Positions 30,905 through 43,340 of a stretch of DNA of 64,000 bases are shown here, in pieces. The position numbers and the translations under genes are program-made. The DNA is from Gamsiella multidivaricata (Eukaryota > Mortierellomycota > Mortierellomycetes > Mortierellales > Mortierellaceae). A model generated the notes under the pieces. That model saw only the letters and a list, made by a program, of their open reading frames with translations, was not told the origin of the DNA and searched no databases. The stretch lies in NCBI RefSeq assembly GCF_025024155.1, contig NW_026251758.1, positions 1 through 64,000 on the forward strand, written 5' to 3'. The first letter of the stretch is position 1; every line of letters begins with the position of its first letter.

Positions 30905-32230
30905 ATGACCGCCTCTCACCACCGCCAAAACGACCAAGAGACTATCCTCGTCACCGGAGGGGCCGGATTCATTGGTTCCCATACCGTTGTTCAGCTCCTC
31001 AGCCTCAGCAAGCGTCTTGTCATCGTCGATAATCTCTGCAACTCTTCAGAAGAAGCCTTGCATCGGGCGCAAGCCCTTGCTCACAACCCAAAGGGGTCTC
31101 TGATTTTCCACAAGGTCGATCTGCTCGACGGAGACGCACTGCAGAAGGTCTTTGATCTCTACACATTCTCGGCCTGCATCCATTTCGCAGGACTCAAGGC
31201 AGTAGGCGAATCCTCCAAGATTCCTCTCGGATATTACCAGACCAACATCACAGGAACCCTCAATCTGGTGCAGCTACTGCAGCAGCATCAGTGCCGAAAT
31301 TTAATCTTTTCGTCCTCGGCCACCGTCTATGGATTGACATCATCGCCCGAACCCATCAAGGAGGATGCGCCGATCAAGGCAACGAACCCCTACGGACGCA
31401 CCAAGCAGTACATCGAAGAGATTCTCAGGGACACCGCTGCCAGCGAACCAGACAAATGGAACATCATTCTTCTGCGGTACTTCAACCCTGTCGGTGCACA
31501 TGAGTCTGGAAGGATTGGCGAGGATTCCAACGGACCACCCAACAACCTGATGCCCTATGTGGCCCAGGTCGCCATCGGACGACGCTCCATCGTTAATGTC
31601 TTTGGAGACGACTACGACACAAAGGACGGCACCGGTGTTCGGGATTATATTCACATCGAGGACTTGGCGCGGGGACATGTGGCAGCACTGGGAAAGATCG
31701 AGACCGTCAGGCGATCCAGCAAGACGCTGGGCTGTGTTCCTTACAATCTGGGAACCGGGATCGGACACTCTGTCATGGAGATGATCAACAGCATGTCTGA
31801 AGTGGTGGGCCGTAAGCTGCCTTACAAGATCGTTGAAAGGAGACCCGGCGATGTGGCGACGGTCATTGCAGACCCCTCACTGGCGGCCAAAGAGATGGAC
31901 TGGAAGGCAGAAAAGACGCTGAAGGACATGTGCACAGACCTATGGAGGTGGCAGATACAGAACCCAGAGGGATACGCTGGGTCTCAGACGACACATGGGC
32001 CCAGTTTGGCATCTCCACTGACACCCTCACCGGTGCTACATTCTCATATTGCTCTGCCAACCATGGCAATGGGAGCCAAGGCGATGTCAGCATCGATTTC
32101 ACCAGGAAAGAAGGCAGCGCTCGATAGGAGGTCGACGCCATCGCCTCCTCCATTTACGATGGCGAACTCGCCAGTCAATTCGCCTCAGCCTGCTAGGACT
32201 GCAAAGAAGGCACACCAGAACGCCTTCTAA
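30905..32230 (+). CDS. GALE: UDP-glucose 4-epimerase
   Basis: A single exon of 441 aa. It interconverts UDP-glucose and UDP-galactose (Leloir pathway) and supplies UDP-galactose for glycan synthesis. Seen: the NAD-binding glycine motif TGGAGFIGSH (residues 18-27), FAGLKAVGES, the catalytic Ser/Thr region SSSATVYG, the YxxxK pair in NPYGRTKQYIEE, LRYFNPVGAHESGRIGED, FGDDYDTKDGTGVRDYIHIED and a C-terminal RRPGDVATVIADP. The catalytic domain ends near residue 355 (DLWRWQIQNPEGY). About 85 Ser/Pro/Ala-rich residues follow that are absent from bacterial GalE; there is no mutarotase domain as in yeast Gal10. The ATG at 30905 places the nucleotide-binding motif where expected. Confidence 0.96.
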   Translation: MTASHHRQNDQETILVTGGAGFIGSHTVVQLLSLSKRLVIVDNLCNSSEEALHRAQALAHNPKGSLIFHKVDLLDGDALQKVFDLYTFSACIHFAGLKAVGESSKIPLGYYQTNITGTLNLVQLLQQHQCRNLIFSSSATVYGLTSSPEPIKEDAPIKATNPYGRTKQYIEEILRDTAASEPDKWNIILLRYFNPVGAHESGRIGEDSNGPPNNLMPYVAQVAIGRRSIVNVFGDDYDTKDGTGVRDYIHIEDLARGHVAALGKIETVRRSSKTLGCVPYNLGTGIGHSVMEMINSMSEVVGRKLPYKIVERRPGDVATVIADPSLAAKEMDWKAEKTLKDMCTDLWRWQIQNPEGYAGSQTTHGPSLASPLTPSPVLHSHIALPTMAMGAKAMSASISPGKKAALDRRSTPSPPPFTMANSPVNSPQPARTAKKAHQNAF

Positions 32231-33446
32231 GGAGGACCAACATTATCCTCACTATCGTTGTCATCATCATTCGTCGTTTTGTTTGTTAGTCTATTCGTTA
32301 GTCTTGTCTTTCATGTATTATGCTCATCATTAAAACAACCGTACCTAAATTAGTAGGAAAAGGAAAAAAATGATACACAACGCGTTTATGGCAGCTCAAT
32401 CTCAGCGACAAAGTCTCCCATGGCAGAATGTTGCTTCGCCCAATGATGCGTGCGATGTAGAGCGGAGCCCGAGGACTCAGGAAGGCATGCTTGTTTATTA
32501 TGCGCTTGATTAGAACCCTCCCTTATGGATGCCCTCCTCCTGCTGCTGCTCCACACAGTTGAAACTGCTCCGATCGCCTCTTGACCGATTCCTTGTTGCT
32601 GCGCACGCTCGCTGCAAACGATGGGATCAGTAGAAGCGAATCTAGGATGAATAGAAGGCTTGTCCCCCGTATACTACTGGAGCCAATTTCAATAGTGTGC
32701 TGAGATGCTGTAGGGAATAGGCATTGTTTCCTAGTCAAGCGGTGTGTAGATCACATAAGGTGCAGTAGCCAACCATGCCACATATACCCGTCATTTCTAG
32801 CTGCTTGTAGTATCTACTACTCTCCACACCTTTGAAAGAAAGATGCCGCTGTGACTTACCTTTCGGATTCATTGAATTTAATGCCTCCTATCCGCTTCTA
32901 GTTTGAAGTGGACTTGGCTCATTAACAAGGAACCGGCTAGGCGATATTGCTGCAGGTTCATATCCGTAACCAGGGGGGAGGGTGGGGGGAAGTTTCTGTA
33001 CTATGGAGTACCTTTCTTAAAGGCATAAAATCACGCGTTTTATAAACTATTTCGAACAAGACAGCACGAGTTTTAGGACCTGAGGGTTAAAGGAAAGAAC
33101 CTGACGGAGGTCAGAATGGTTAGAACGAAGGAGGAGCGGAAAAAAAAAAGGAAACCGCAAAGAGAGCTTGAGAAATGAACTTTGTCGCCACCAATTTTTT
33201 ATTGCATTGTTATTGGCCAGTTGTCCTGCTGTGCTTACCAAGTTGAACACACCACACGGCTCAGCATCGTTTGCCTGATTAGACAGAGTGGGCACTTCCC
33301 ACTCCAGGGCGCCGGCCCACCACGCTTCCCTGTGGCTGAAACATACTAGATTCTTCGTACTAAACCCATGTAAACATCCAATGCACCCCGGATTAGCAGA
33401 GTGCTCGCAGATCGCGACAAACAAGTTGTACGCGTCAGGAGCAGGC
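32231..33446. other. Intergenic region downstream of the epimerase gene
   Basis: No convincing gene. A minus-strand ORF at 33047-33484 overlaps the decayed copy described next and has no motif. Confidence 0.45.
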
Positions 33447-33643
33447 TGCGCAGCGCGGAGTGTAGGCAAAGTTACGATGAACATGGTCTAATCAAGATAC
33501 TGTAGTCTATATACATGTGGAAGATGCGCCTGCTTTCACTTCAATTGCCTTATTTCTTCTTCAGCACAATCGTCTAGTAAGAGCAGGCAGTCTGGGAATG
33601 GTCAACAAGAGGCCAAAACAAGGCATAAGGGCAGCCAGTAGTA
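33447..33643 (+). pseudogene. Decayed second copy of part of the 27.8-kb gene
   Basis: This stretch aligns with 27784-27972 over its whole length. Shared blocks include GCGCAGCGCGGAGT, ATTGCCTTATTTCTTC, CAGCACAAT and GGCAGTCTGG, with small indels. The shared reading frame (AQ.SSK...QSG) continues past the intron-like T-rich stretch in both. In this copy the frame meets TAG at the end of the alignment, and no continuation was found. It is 5.5 kb from the other copy, with the epimerase gene between them. Confidence 0.55.
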
Positions 33644-33777
33644 TTAATAGCGTCAAAGAATGTAAATGTAGAATCATTTATTGTTGTTGACATTTATGAA
33701 CGACCCATCATCGCCAAGCTGCTTGTTTTTGTCGTTTTTATTTGAGAAAAATAAAAAGAGTACATTCAAAATGTACT

Positions 33778-36582
33778 TTATGAGTTTGTAAAGAACTGGC
33801 TAACCATGTCCTTGACCATCGATACATCGTACCGAACATACTTTTGAACATTCTTTGTAAACTCCATCGTCGTACCGCTACCATTTGAAGATGCGTATTT
33901 GGTCAAGAACTTGTCGTACATGGGGATCAGCACCTGGTGCACATCCTTGAGCACCATCGTTCTCAGATCCACATCCGGAATTGAATACTGCTTCTGTGTC
34001 TTCCATAGTTCGTCAAAGTCGTGGTTGAAGTTCTTGAATTTATCCTTGACCATTTGACGCTGGTTCGAGTTCAACACATGCTGCACACCGCCGTCCTGGA
34101 GGTATGTCACATCCATCAGGTGCTCCACACAGGTCTTCCAATTGTCCTGATACAAGTCCACGCTCTGCTTCAATGGTCGTTCATAAACGGCCGAAGTCAG
34201 ACTATTCGGTGCCAGATGGGCGGTATCCGGTCCGTTGAGGGTCTCCAACAGTCCTGGCGTGGTGCGGACAGATTTCGAGATGTAAAAGTAGTTGTTGAGC
34301 AAAAACAGCTGGGCCAGGGACTGGCCCTTTTTGTAGAACTTGGACTTTACGTCAATGTTCTGCACTAACGCCTCCAACACGTCCGCTACAAGTACCAAAA
34401 AAAAAAAAAAAAAAAAAAAAAAACCGCTTAGTACTTCTGGCACTACTCAAATATCCACGATAAAAATTGTTTTGCATGGATTTGTGCTAGTCTCCATAAC
34501 TGCAAACACAGCAACACAGGAAATTTATCAATTTAGTTGAATTGAGTTATGCCAGCAGCATTTTGGAATTTGAGACAGTTCCTTCAACATACCAAAATAA
34601 TGCTGCATAGCAGAGCTTCGTCCAGATCGTCCAGCAGCCTGAGGGCGGCGGTTCTGTGAAGCGCCAGCCTCGGGGCTGTTCCAGTTTCCATCTCCAATGA
34701 GATTGAGAATCGACTCCACCATCGGTTGATAGTTCATTAGGCGCTTCATGTAATTGAGGGTCTAGAAAAGACATTATACAGTGGAAGAAGCAGTATCAAG
34801 ATAAGTCGAATGCGGTATAACTTGTTTGCAATGGGTAAACAAGTAGCGGTTCCTTACATCTGAGGTCATTTGATGCACGGTTCCGTCCAGCGGCATAGCT
34901 TGGTATTTGGGGTTATTTTGGTTCTACACATCGAACGAATAATAAAAATACAAGACGTTAATATAGGAATACGTTCTAAAACGGTGTCAGGCTGTTAAAA
35001 AGTACGCCCATGCGAAGAAGCTTACTCTAACGTCGGCGAGAAAGTCAATGAAGGTTCTCATGGCGGTTGCCTTGAAGGTCTTGAGCAGCTCTAGTGCGTC
35101 GTTCTCCTTTTGACGTCTTGCAAGCTAGTGTATCCATGACAGCAAACACACCATATCAGTCGTCTGTTCCTAAAACTGTCCTTCTTTCAAATGCGTAGAA
35201 TGCACAGAAGCAATGCACTTACCCCGAAAACACTTTCAAAGGTGTTCATGTTAGACTCAAGGGCCTCAATGACATCAAAAAGGACGCCGACCTCAGACGT
35301 ATACGTCTTCCTGATCCGCCTCGTGATGATCCTTCCTGTCTCTACCCATTGCTCGATCGGGGGCATGATCGACCCCATGAATGCGAGACTTAATAACTTG
35401 GGATCTAGAAGAGTGTCGGCCAGATCAGCTTCGTTCTAAAACAAAGGAAAGGTCGTCTTGTTCGGTCAGAGATGAGTTTACGGACAAGTATCACATTCGC
35501 AAAGGTCATAGATGAGACTCATACCCTGCAAAGCTTGAGTAGAGAGGTCGTGTAGGGAATGAATGGGCTCGTGTCCTTTTCGTAGACGCCCTTCAATTCG
35601 ACATTAGAGGATTGGTAAAGTGGTGCCAGTGACTTGATCATTGTGTTGGCACGGATCTCACAGTACGACTTCAGATATCCAGTTGGTGTTGCATTAGGAT
35701 CCAGATCGATTTCGGCCAGACTCTTGGAGATTGTGATAAAAGCCTGGGCGGTGTTCGCAGGGAATGGTGGAATATCCTTGCGGTCGGATGAGGTGACAAC
35801 CTTGAGGTCCAATGGCGGGCTGTTTTGTGTCAAAAGCTTCCTGAACAACTCGTTCAACTGCCCTGCTGCGACATTGAGACTTCGTTTCTATCATTGTAAC
35901 AACGATTTTCAAAAGAACCATGATCAATAACGATCGATTCTTTGACTTGATTAGAAATTCATACCGACGCATGCTTCGCTTACCAGCTGTTGCACTACTC
36001 GCTCACCAGCCTTGAGTTTGACTAAGCTCATGGTCCGCAGATACTCCCGTATCCGTCCGATTGATTGGAGATAGGAATGCAGGTCATGTTCTGTCAATGG
36101 TCGTACCACAATCGCCTCCTCCTGAGCTGCCAAATCAAAGTATGAGAGAATTGCCTCTAGTGCTGCGACAGTCTGATCCATATCTATTGAAGCCGAACAA
36201 TATACCAAGTGGTTAGTGTCTCCTAACGCTTTCAACTGCGAATGCGACTGGATAGTTACAGCCTCAGTGTACATACTTCCTGCGAGGCGCGTAAGGGACT
36301 GGGTGGATTTGTGGATCGGCAGGACAGAGGTCTCGAGGCTGGCGAGACGTGTGTCGAACGAGTTCAAGATGTCAACCTAGTGTGCATACAGCTCGAGTGT
36401 CAGGCACGGATTGGTCTTTCTGTCTTCTCAGTTTCTTTCCATGGGTGCGAGGTCGTGGTATTACCATCTTTGTCGAGACAGTGTTAGTCTTGTTTAGGTT
36501 GGTCTCCAGGCCGCTGAGTTCCGCAACCTCCTCGTCGAGAAAGGTCTTGTTCTCCCTAATGCTATTTTTCAGTTGAAGACAT
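33778..36582 (-). CDS. EXO70: Exocyst complex component Exo70
   Basis: Nine coding segments: complement(33778..34385, 34593..34761, 34858..34923, 35026..35124, 35223..35435, 35525..35887, 35984..36183, 36277..36376, 36465..~36582). Segments 2-9 join in frame to give 605 residues. Exo70 binds PI(4,5)P2 and Rho GTPases and tethers secretory vesicles at the plasma membrane. Family features are LETNLNKTNTVSTKM, VDILNSFDTRLASLETSVLP, AALEAILSYFDLAAQEE, then a long helical-rod domain to FTKNVQKYVRYDVSMVKDMV. The start is unsettled. The nearby ATG at 36580-36582 (MSSTEK) reaches a stop before the conserved frame and is one base out of phase with it. The conserved frame itself has no ATG upstream before a stop at 36723-36725. 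A missed first exon or a one-base error would explain this. Confidence 0.85.
34397..34423 (-). repeat. Run of about 27 A (T on the coding strand) in an EXO70 intron
   Basis: Lies immediately upstream of the TTGTAG splice site of the last EXO70 intron and forms an extreme polypyrimidine tract. Confidence 0.85.
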
Positions 36583-37898
36583 GAGTACTTGTAAGATTTG
36601 ATGATGGATGGTTGATGGGTTGATGGAACGGATGAGAACACATTCAAAATGTGTGCTGAACGAACCCTTCTGTGGTGATGGCCATGTCGGTTTTGGTGTG
36701 TATTGGGCTGTGGTGTGCTCAAACTATGTGCATGTAAAACTCAGCTTCGAAGGCCCTGGTTGATGCCTCTCTGTCTCTCCCTCTCTCTATCTCTGTCTAG
36801 GTGGAGGTGTGGTGTCGGTAGATTGGTCTGCTGCTCCCGAATGAGTCCTGGATGGTGTTCTTGATGTCTGAAGCGAGGAAAGAAAGAAGTGATGCAAAAA
36901 GCTAATATGGGTTTTCATGTGGAGGCCGAAGAGGTCGTTGCAATATTGCATGGGAATCGAATGGTCTTAAAATTGTCACGCGTCAAAAAGCAGAAAACGA
37001 ACGTATCAAACCCGCCTCCGTGGCCAAAACAAGAGGGATGCACAGATCGATTGCACTTCAGGCAGTATCGTCCACTCCTTATGAACATGTTCGACATGTC
37101 CAAACCGCTGCAAGGTTTATCGAAACCCTTCGAGAAGCTCTGCAGGTGACGATGAGAGGACACCACTTGTTTGCGATTTCAGTGAGTATGGCATAGTGGA
37201 TTTCCTTGGTGAACAGACAGAGGTGGCCTACTATGCCTGTTCCTGAGCAATGTTGCTCGCGTTTGAAGTGCGATGGACGGTTTTGCACATTCAAATTCAG
37301 ACGTTTTCCAGCCTTTTCAGTTTCATCTCCATAAATTGACGGATCAAATAGACGACGCAGTGAGCAGGGCCGGCTGATCCCAGTAAACAGGACCCTTTCC
37401 CTGAAATCCTTTAAGGTGGACATCGAGATACCACAGGTTCCCAGTCCGCACCTTTATAGTTACCCTTTCTTCCCTTCTTTCTTGCTGCATGCATGTAGTC
37501 GCTACTGCTTTGTCCCCCCTCTTCGTGTGCTGAATGATGCTATGTCGGCGTTTATCGAGTGTTTTTCTGCAGTACTGCTCCGGTATGTTGTGTCCTCCCC
37601 CCCCCCTCCTCCCCTGTCTTTTTTGTTAACCCGTTTGGTCGTCCTTCCTGTGGTCTCATTCCGTTTGTCCATCTCTCCCTTTCTCACAGCAAAGGGCTCC
37701 CTCGTCTCCTCGGCCTCCGAAACCCAGCACCCACTCATCACCCAGCACCCATCGCTCATCGTCAACTAAAGCAAGGGGACTTCTCTCCCTACTGCCCACA
37801 GACCGCCTCACTTTTCTCTTCTCTTCTTCCATCGCCCCCGGTGCACGCCCCCATTCCTCGTCTGCTTCCCTCGCTTCTTCACAACGAACAATTCCACA
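36583..37898. other. Divergent intergenic region between EXO70 and the WD40-type gene
   Basis: Contains the EXO70 5' end, possibly a missed first exon, and the promoter of the plus-strand gene. The last 400 bases before 37899 are strongly C/T-rich. No independent gene was seen. Confidence 0.5.
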
Positions 37899-39552
37899 AT
37901 GAGTGCCACCTACATCCCCCAGGCCCAAATTCTCCGCGACAACTGCGAGTTCCTGAAGCCCAACCCCAGAGTCCACAGCCAGCGCCTAACAATCCAGCAC
38001 TGGCAGCTCAGAGATCTGATCACTTGTCCAAAGACCAGCGAGGAATTTATCTATGTTAATCAGAACACCGTCAATTGCTACAATACCCGCACAAAGACCA
38101 CCACACCTCTCATGAAGGACCTCACATTCCAGCCCACTTCTCTGACAGCAGCGTAAGACCTTTTTATTTCAGATCGCGTTATCAACCGACCATGGGAAGG
38201 CGAAGTGGGAGAAGGGCTCACGGGGGAGGGGGACTGCTGAACTCTACCGCAACTAACCATAGAAGCTTGTTTGCCACCAAATCTACATAGATGCGGATAC
38301 CTTGCAGCGGGCGGACAGCGAAATCAGTTGATGGTCAGGCAGATGAACAGCAATTGGTACGAGGTCGCCATAAAGATGATTCATAAACACTGTGGAACAT
38401 ATAGGCATAGGTTCGTAGATACTCACCGACTTGATTCTCCTCTAGGTTCGCGCATACGTCCGTAGGCGGATCAATTAACAACGCGCTATGTATTTCAGAG
38501 CATCTGGGAGGAACGCGATTATTGATCAGCAACAATGACGAGACAATCAAGGTCTATTCTTTGCCCGGCCTCCAGCGTCTGACGAGCATCCAATTCCCCA
38601 CAGCTGTCAACTATGGTAAGCGACGGGCACTTTAATGGCGTGCTTACGATTGGCGATAATGCACATTCCAGGCATGACTTGCCCCGTGCGCTCAAACTGA
38701 CATTTTTTTCCCCCGTCGAATCCTTAGCTTCTGTCAGTCCAGATGGACGCAAAATGGTTGCTGTGGGTGATTCGAACCAGGTCTTTTTGTACGACATCTC
38801 GGTCGCGGCAGGGTATCAAAAGATTGGCACTTACACAGGTAAAGCCATCCGAACCGTCTCTCTGTTCGGCCTCTGTCAAAGAATGTGCAGTCACGGCTGG
38901 TTCTCTGACCACCACCTTTCTTTCTTTCTTAGCAACGACTGAGGCCAGCTTTTCGTGTGCCTGGAATCAATCGTCCGAGAAGTTTGCCGTGGCCAGCCAA
39001 GATGGATATGTGAGCGTGTGGGACATTCGTTCGAGTGAAAAGATGTGCAAGCTCGGATCGAAGCAGGTATGAAGATGAAGAACCCTTTCGTACTGTGGCT
39101 CAAAGAAGGCGTGGTCTTCGCGATCAACTTATCTGACGATGATTGGTTTCGCGCATGTATTGATAGCAACCACAATCAAAGGGCGCTACACGCTGTGTCA
39201 AGTTCTCGTCTTCTGGCTCAATTGATTTGCTTATGTACAGTGAGCACGTCTCATATGTGAACCTGGTCGATGCCAGGACCTTCAATGACCGGCAGGTTGT
39301 CCGGGTTGCACCACCAAATAACGATGAACACGTTTCTGGCATTGCATTGAGTCCTGACAGCAAAGTCTGCTTTGTCGGTACGTGTAGAAAAAAAAAATCG
39401 ATTTATTTGTACGAACTCATAGAGCTATGTGTAATTGTTTATTGAGATGGTCATTTTGCATGCTTTGTGTTCTAGGGCTGGAACATTCAGTACTCGAGTA
39501 CGATGTGGACACGGTTACCCGAAGGAGTTTTCCTGCCGGCAGTCTAATTTAG
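37899..39552 (+). CDS. WD40-type protein with a DUF2415-like C-terminal part
   Basis: Seven exons, 37899..38152, 38291..38356, 38446..38615, 38728..38838, 38933..39066, 39182..39377 and 39476..39552, 335 aa, all in frame. Exon 3 is fixed by the run GGSINNALCISEHLGGTRLL. Beta-propeller-like units are visible: LAAGGQRNQLMVRQM, RLLISNNDETIKVYSLPG, SVSPDGRKMVAVGDSNQVFL, KFAVASQDGYVSVWDIRSS and MYSEHVSYVNLVDARTFNDR. It ends LEYDVDTVTRRSFPAGSLI. Uncharacterised fungal WD-repeat proteins with DUF2415 have this layout, and the molecular role is unknown. Starting at 37899 (MSATYIPQ) follows a CT-rich leader. CFT2 begins 343 bp downstream on the same strand. Confidence 0.8.
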
Positions 39553-39895
39553 AAAGTACAATCTAAGCGAAAGGAACAAACGCCAGAAATATTCGTACTG
39601 CTGGTCGGGATATCGCCCATCTATACCCGAGCTTCACTACGAATAAACATGATGGCACAAACCCAACTTTACACCATGATAATGAAGAGCAAACCTACTT
39701 CGCGCGATCAACCAATGAAATACTCAGCCACCCCTTGAGCACCATATACTGCACCTGGAGTGGTGCACCCATGTCAAAGCACACCCACATCACTCTGCCC
39801 AATACCAAAGATCCGAGCGAGGAGGACCGGTCGACTGTCAGGAAGAGACCAACGTATACCAAACTGCCGCTCAAAGCAGGACAAAAAGAGCGCCA
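39553..39895 (+). other. Spacer between the WD40-type gene and CFT2
   Basis: The 3' UTR of the first gene and the promoter of the second. An overlapping ORF at 39735-40142 is out of frame with CFT2 and looks spurious. Confidence 0.5.
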
Positions 39896-42800
39896 ATGGA
39901 ATCCAATTATATCCGTTTCACAGCGCTGTCAGGCGCAAAGTCGGAATCAGCTCTTTGCTACCTTCTCGAGATTGATGAGGCAAAGATCTTGTTGGACTGC
40001 GGCTGGAACGATGCATTCGACGTCGAGGATCTCAAACAGCTCAGACGGTATATACGATTTTAGACACTTGCAGTATCGTTTGGACACTTGCAGTACCGTT
40101 TGGATTAATAAGGTCGCAATTGTTGTGGTTCTTGAAAACTAACTGCCTCAGACGCGACACTTCTCTTTCTCTTCTTCTTTCTTTCTTTCTTTTTTATCCG
40201 TATGGCTATATGGTATCGATCCGTGGACCGCGGGACACCACCCACAACGACGCTGAATACTTTACAGGATAGCGAAGGATGTTGATGCCTGTCTACTCTC
40301 ACACTCGACGCTCCACCATCTCGGTGCACTAGCGTATGCGAAATCGAATCTGGGACTTCGAGCACAGACATACGCGACCTTTCCAGTCATGGACATGGGT
40401 CGTCTATCGTTATATGACATTTGGCAATCCAAACGGGCAACCGAGGACTTTACGACATTCAATCTCGAGGATATTGACCAGGCATTTGAGGCGATTACCT
40501 GTTTGAGATACCAGCAACCCACGGAACTCTCGGGAAAGTGCAAGGGAATCACAATCACGGCCTCTTCAGCAGGACATACCGTCGGAGGAACTGTCTGGAA
40601 GATCTCGAAGGATACAGAATCGATTCTGTATGCTGTCGATTATAATCACCGAAAGGATAAGTAAGGACATACTGGATAAACGATGTGGTTTGCAGAGAAT
40701 CTGGGTGGGGGGAAGAGGAGTTTGTCGATTTGGGTCGTTATTGGTTGATTGACTGGCTGATTTTATTGAACGATAGACATTTGGATGCGACAGTGCTGTT
40801 GCAAGCGGACGGAAACGCACCACAAGAGTTCCAGCGGCCATCGCTTATGATCACGGACGCGTTCAATGCGGAACAATACCTGCAGCCATCTCGTCTTTCT
40901 CGCGATAGAGCACTCTTGGGTACTTTATCAATACACGCTCTTTTTTTTTTTTTTTTTTTCCATCTCCCGCCTGAGACCATTTTTTTTATTAACAAGCATT
41001 ATTGAAACAAAAATCTATCAAAATTACTTTTATAGAATCAACAATAGCAACACTCAACGATGGCGGCTCGGTCTTACTGCCGACGGACTCTTCGACACGC
41101 GTCCTAGAACTAGCCTACATGCTCGACTCTTACTGGATGGCGAACCGAGTCCGGTATCCATTGATTCTCCTCACCAACTTTTCTTACCGGACAGCTCACT
41201 TTGCGACCTCGATGATGGAGTGGATGGGAGACACCGTTCGATCCCAACTCACGGATACACGCGAGAACCCTTTCCAGTTCAAGTACCTGAGACTATGTCA
41301 GCGACTGAGTGATCTTGAAAAGTATCCTGGACCGAAAGTCGTCCTGGCTTCGAACCTTTCTATGGAAACCGGATTCGCAAGGGAGGTCTTTTTGAGAACG
41401 GAATGGTCCCAGAACACGAAGAACACATTGATCCTCACGGAGCGTGCCTTTCCAGGAGAGTTGGCCCGGTACCTGTATGAGGAATGGAAGGAAGGCGTCG
41501 GGGAGCTGGCGAGCAAGGAGGTTGGGAATGAAGTTCAGTTGGATAACGTGCTACGGCTAAAGGTGGACCGGAAGGTCTTGCTCGAGGGCCAGGAATTAGT
41601 GGACTTCTTGGCGGCTCAGGAGGCGAAGTTGGAGCGCGAGCGTGCGGATGCGGCGTTGTTGGAGCGAAATCGCAGGACGCTACTGGAGGAGGAAGACGAC
41701 AGTGACGAGGATGAGGATTCGATAAATGGGGATCTCGGCCATCTGGTAGACATGGAGTGGCAGCTCTCAAAATCGGGAGGGCATGATATTTATATGAAGG
41801 ACGCGACCAAGTCTGGGGGGTTCTTTAAGCAGACACAGAGTTATCGGATGTTCCCTTTTGTGGAGCGGAGGAAGAAGATTGACGATTATGGTGAGAGTAT
41901 TGTGGTAGAACACTTCTTGAGTGCCTCCTCAGGTGCGCCCCAGGACGGACGTGAGGGTCGTAGTAGTGGACCTAATGGAGAGATGGATGCGAATGGTGAT
42001 GTTAGGATGCGAAGCGACGATGACGACGAGATGGCAGTCGTAGGGGGGAGAGAGGAAGGCGCCGATGGGAAGGACAGGTGGATGGATCCGGATATGATTC
42101 ATCCGGAGGACAGTTTGCCGTCAAAGTACGCGACCTCGGAGGAAGAGGTGGTTATAAGGTGCAAGGTACGATATGTGGATCTCGAGGGTCGTGCGGACGA
42201 GAGTGCTATGAAGGTCATCCTACAAGCGATCGCACCGAGAAAGCTGGTAAGTGTTTTTCCCAGTCGTCATATGGTTTTGAGCTATACGTTTTTTTTTCTA
42301 TCCATGGCTATAGCAGTGACTAATTTGGTCCGCATGAATTAGATTCTTATCCATGGAGCAGAAAATAAGACAGAATCCCTGCGTAACACATACTTGGAGT
42401 TGCCAGATCTGACACGCGAGATCTATGCGCCCTCGGTCGGTGAGATTCTCAACGTGTCGGAGGTGACGAACATGTACAAGATCAATCTCACGGACGCCCT
42501 TCTGAGCTCGCTCTCGTTCTCGACCTTGGGAGAATATGATCTTGCCTACTTGGTTGGTCAAGTTCAGATCCCTCCTGGATCCGTAGCCCCAGTGTTGGGC
42601 ATGCCCACGGTCGAGACCGAAGGAGGTGCTAAGAAGCTGACGGCAGGAGGAGAGGTCGATGGTGACGTGGCGGACCCACAGAAGGCTCAGCAGCAACAAC
42701 AGCAGGACCAGAACGGAGCGCTCGTTCCGTCCTCTGCAGCGCAGCTTCAATTTCAACCTCAGCAGAAGCAGCAACAGCAACTGGAGCTGCTTGCACGCGA

Positions 42801-43032
42801 GCACAGACCTGTGTTTGTGGGGGATATCAAGTTGACAGAGTTCAAGAACCGGGTGTTGAAACAGGCAGGGATTGAGGCCGAGTTCATGGGCGAGGGAGTG
42901 CTCGTCTGCAATGGTGTGGTCGCGATCCGTAAGGTTGACCAGACGGGACAGATTCTGTTGGAGGGCTCGCCAATGACGAATGATTATTATCAAGTACGGC
43001 AATTGCTGTATAAGCAATTTGCTATTTTGTAA
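39896..43032 (+). CDS. CFT2: Cleavage and polyadenylation factor subunit 2 (CPSF100/Cft2)
   Basis: Five exons, 39896..40047, 40268..40660, 40777..40919, 41036..42246 and 42343..43032, 862 aa, joins in frame. It is the catalytically inactive metallo-beta-lactamase/beta-CASP partner of CPSF73/Ysh1 in pre-mRNA 3'-end processing. Seen: NYIRFTALSGAKSESALCYL, LLDCGWNDAF, LLSHSTLHHLGALAY (where an active enzyme has HxHxDH), GHTVGGTVWKI, DYNHRKDKHLDATVLL, VLLPTDSSTRVLELAYML and PGPKVVLASNLSMETGF. An acidic insert follows (EEEDDSDEDED), then SESLRNTYLELP-like and C-terminal GEYDLAYLVGQV and Gln-rich stretches. The missing His/Asp residues are normal for this subunit. The third intron (40920-41035) has a long T run. 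Confidence 0.93.
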
Positions 43033-43309
43033 AAGAATGTCGTTTCGTTTTACCTCTCTCTCCTCATGCGGACAGTTTTTCTTTTTGGCTTCCGCCTGTA
43101 ATAAAATAACAGTGCTTTCGTGGTACTTTCCTCTGTGCGCCTGCCTCTTTGGATGTGCCGCTTGACTATGCTCTATCGGGGGTGCCTTGTAATAGATGGA
43201 CGCGCTTTTTTTTTATTTTATTTTTTTTTTGGCGCCTGTAGAATTTTCTCTTCACATGCGATGCTTATACATCTTTTTCTCTTCAACGAAAGCTCATAAT
43301 GTTTATCAT

Positions 43310-43314
<5 letters not shown>

Positions 43315-43340
<26 letters not shown>
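43315..43340. repeat. Run of about 26 A
   Basis: Homopolymer downstream of CFT2. Confidence 0.9.

Noticed and set aside
33047..33484. Minus-strand ORF of 145 codons
   Set aside because: It overlaps the decayed plus-strand copy and is dominated by Leu/Phe runs from simple sequence.
39735..40142. Plus-strand ORF of 135 codons over CFT2 exon 1
   Set aside because: It is out of frame with the conserved CFT2 exon, which starts at 39896 and splices cleanly.
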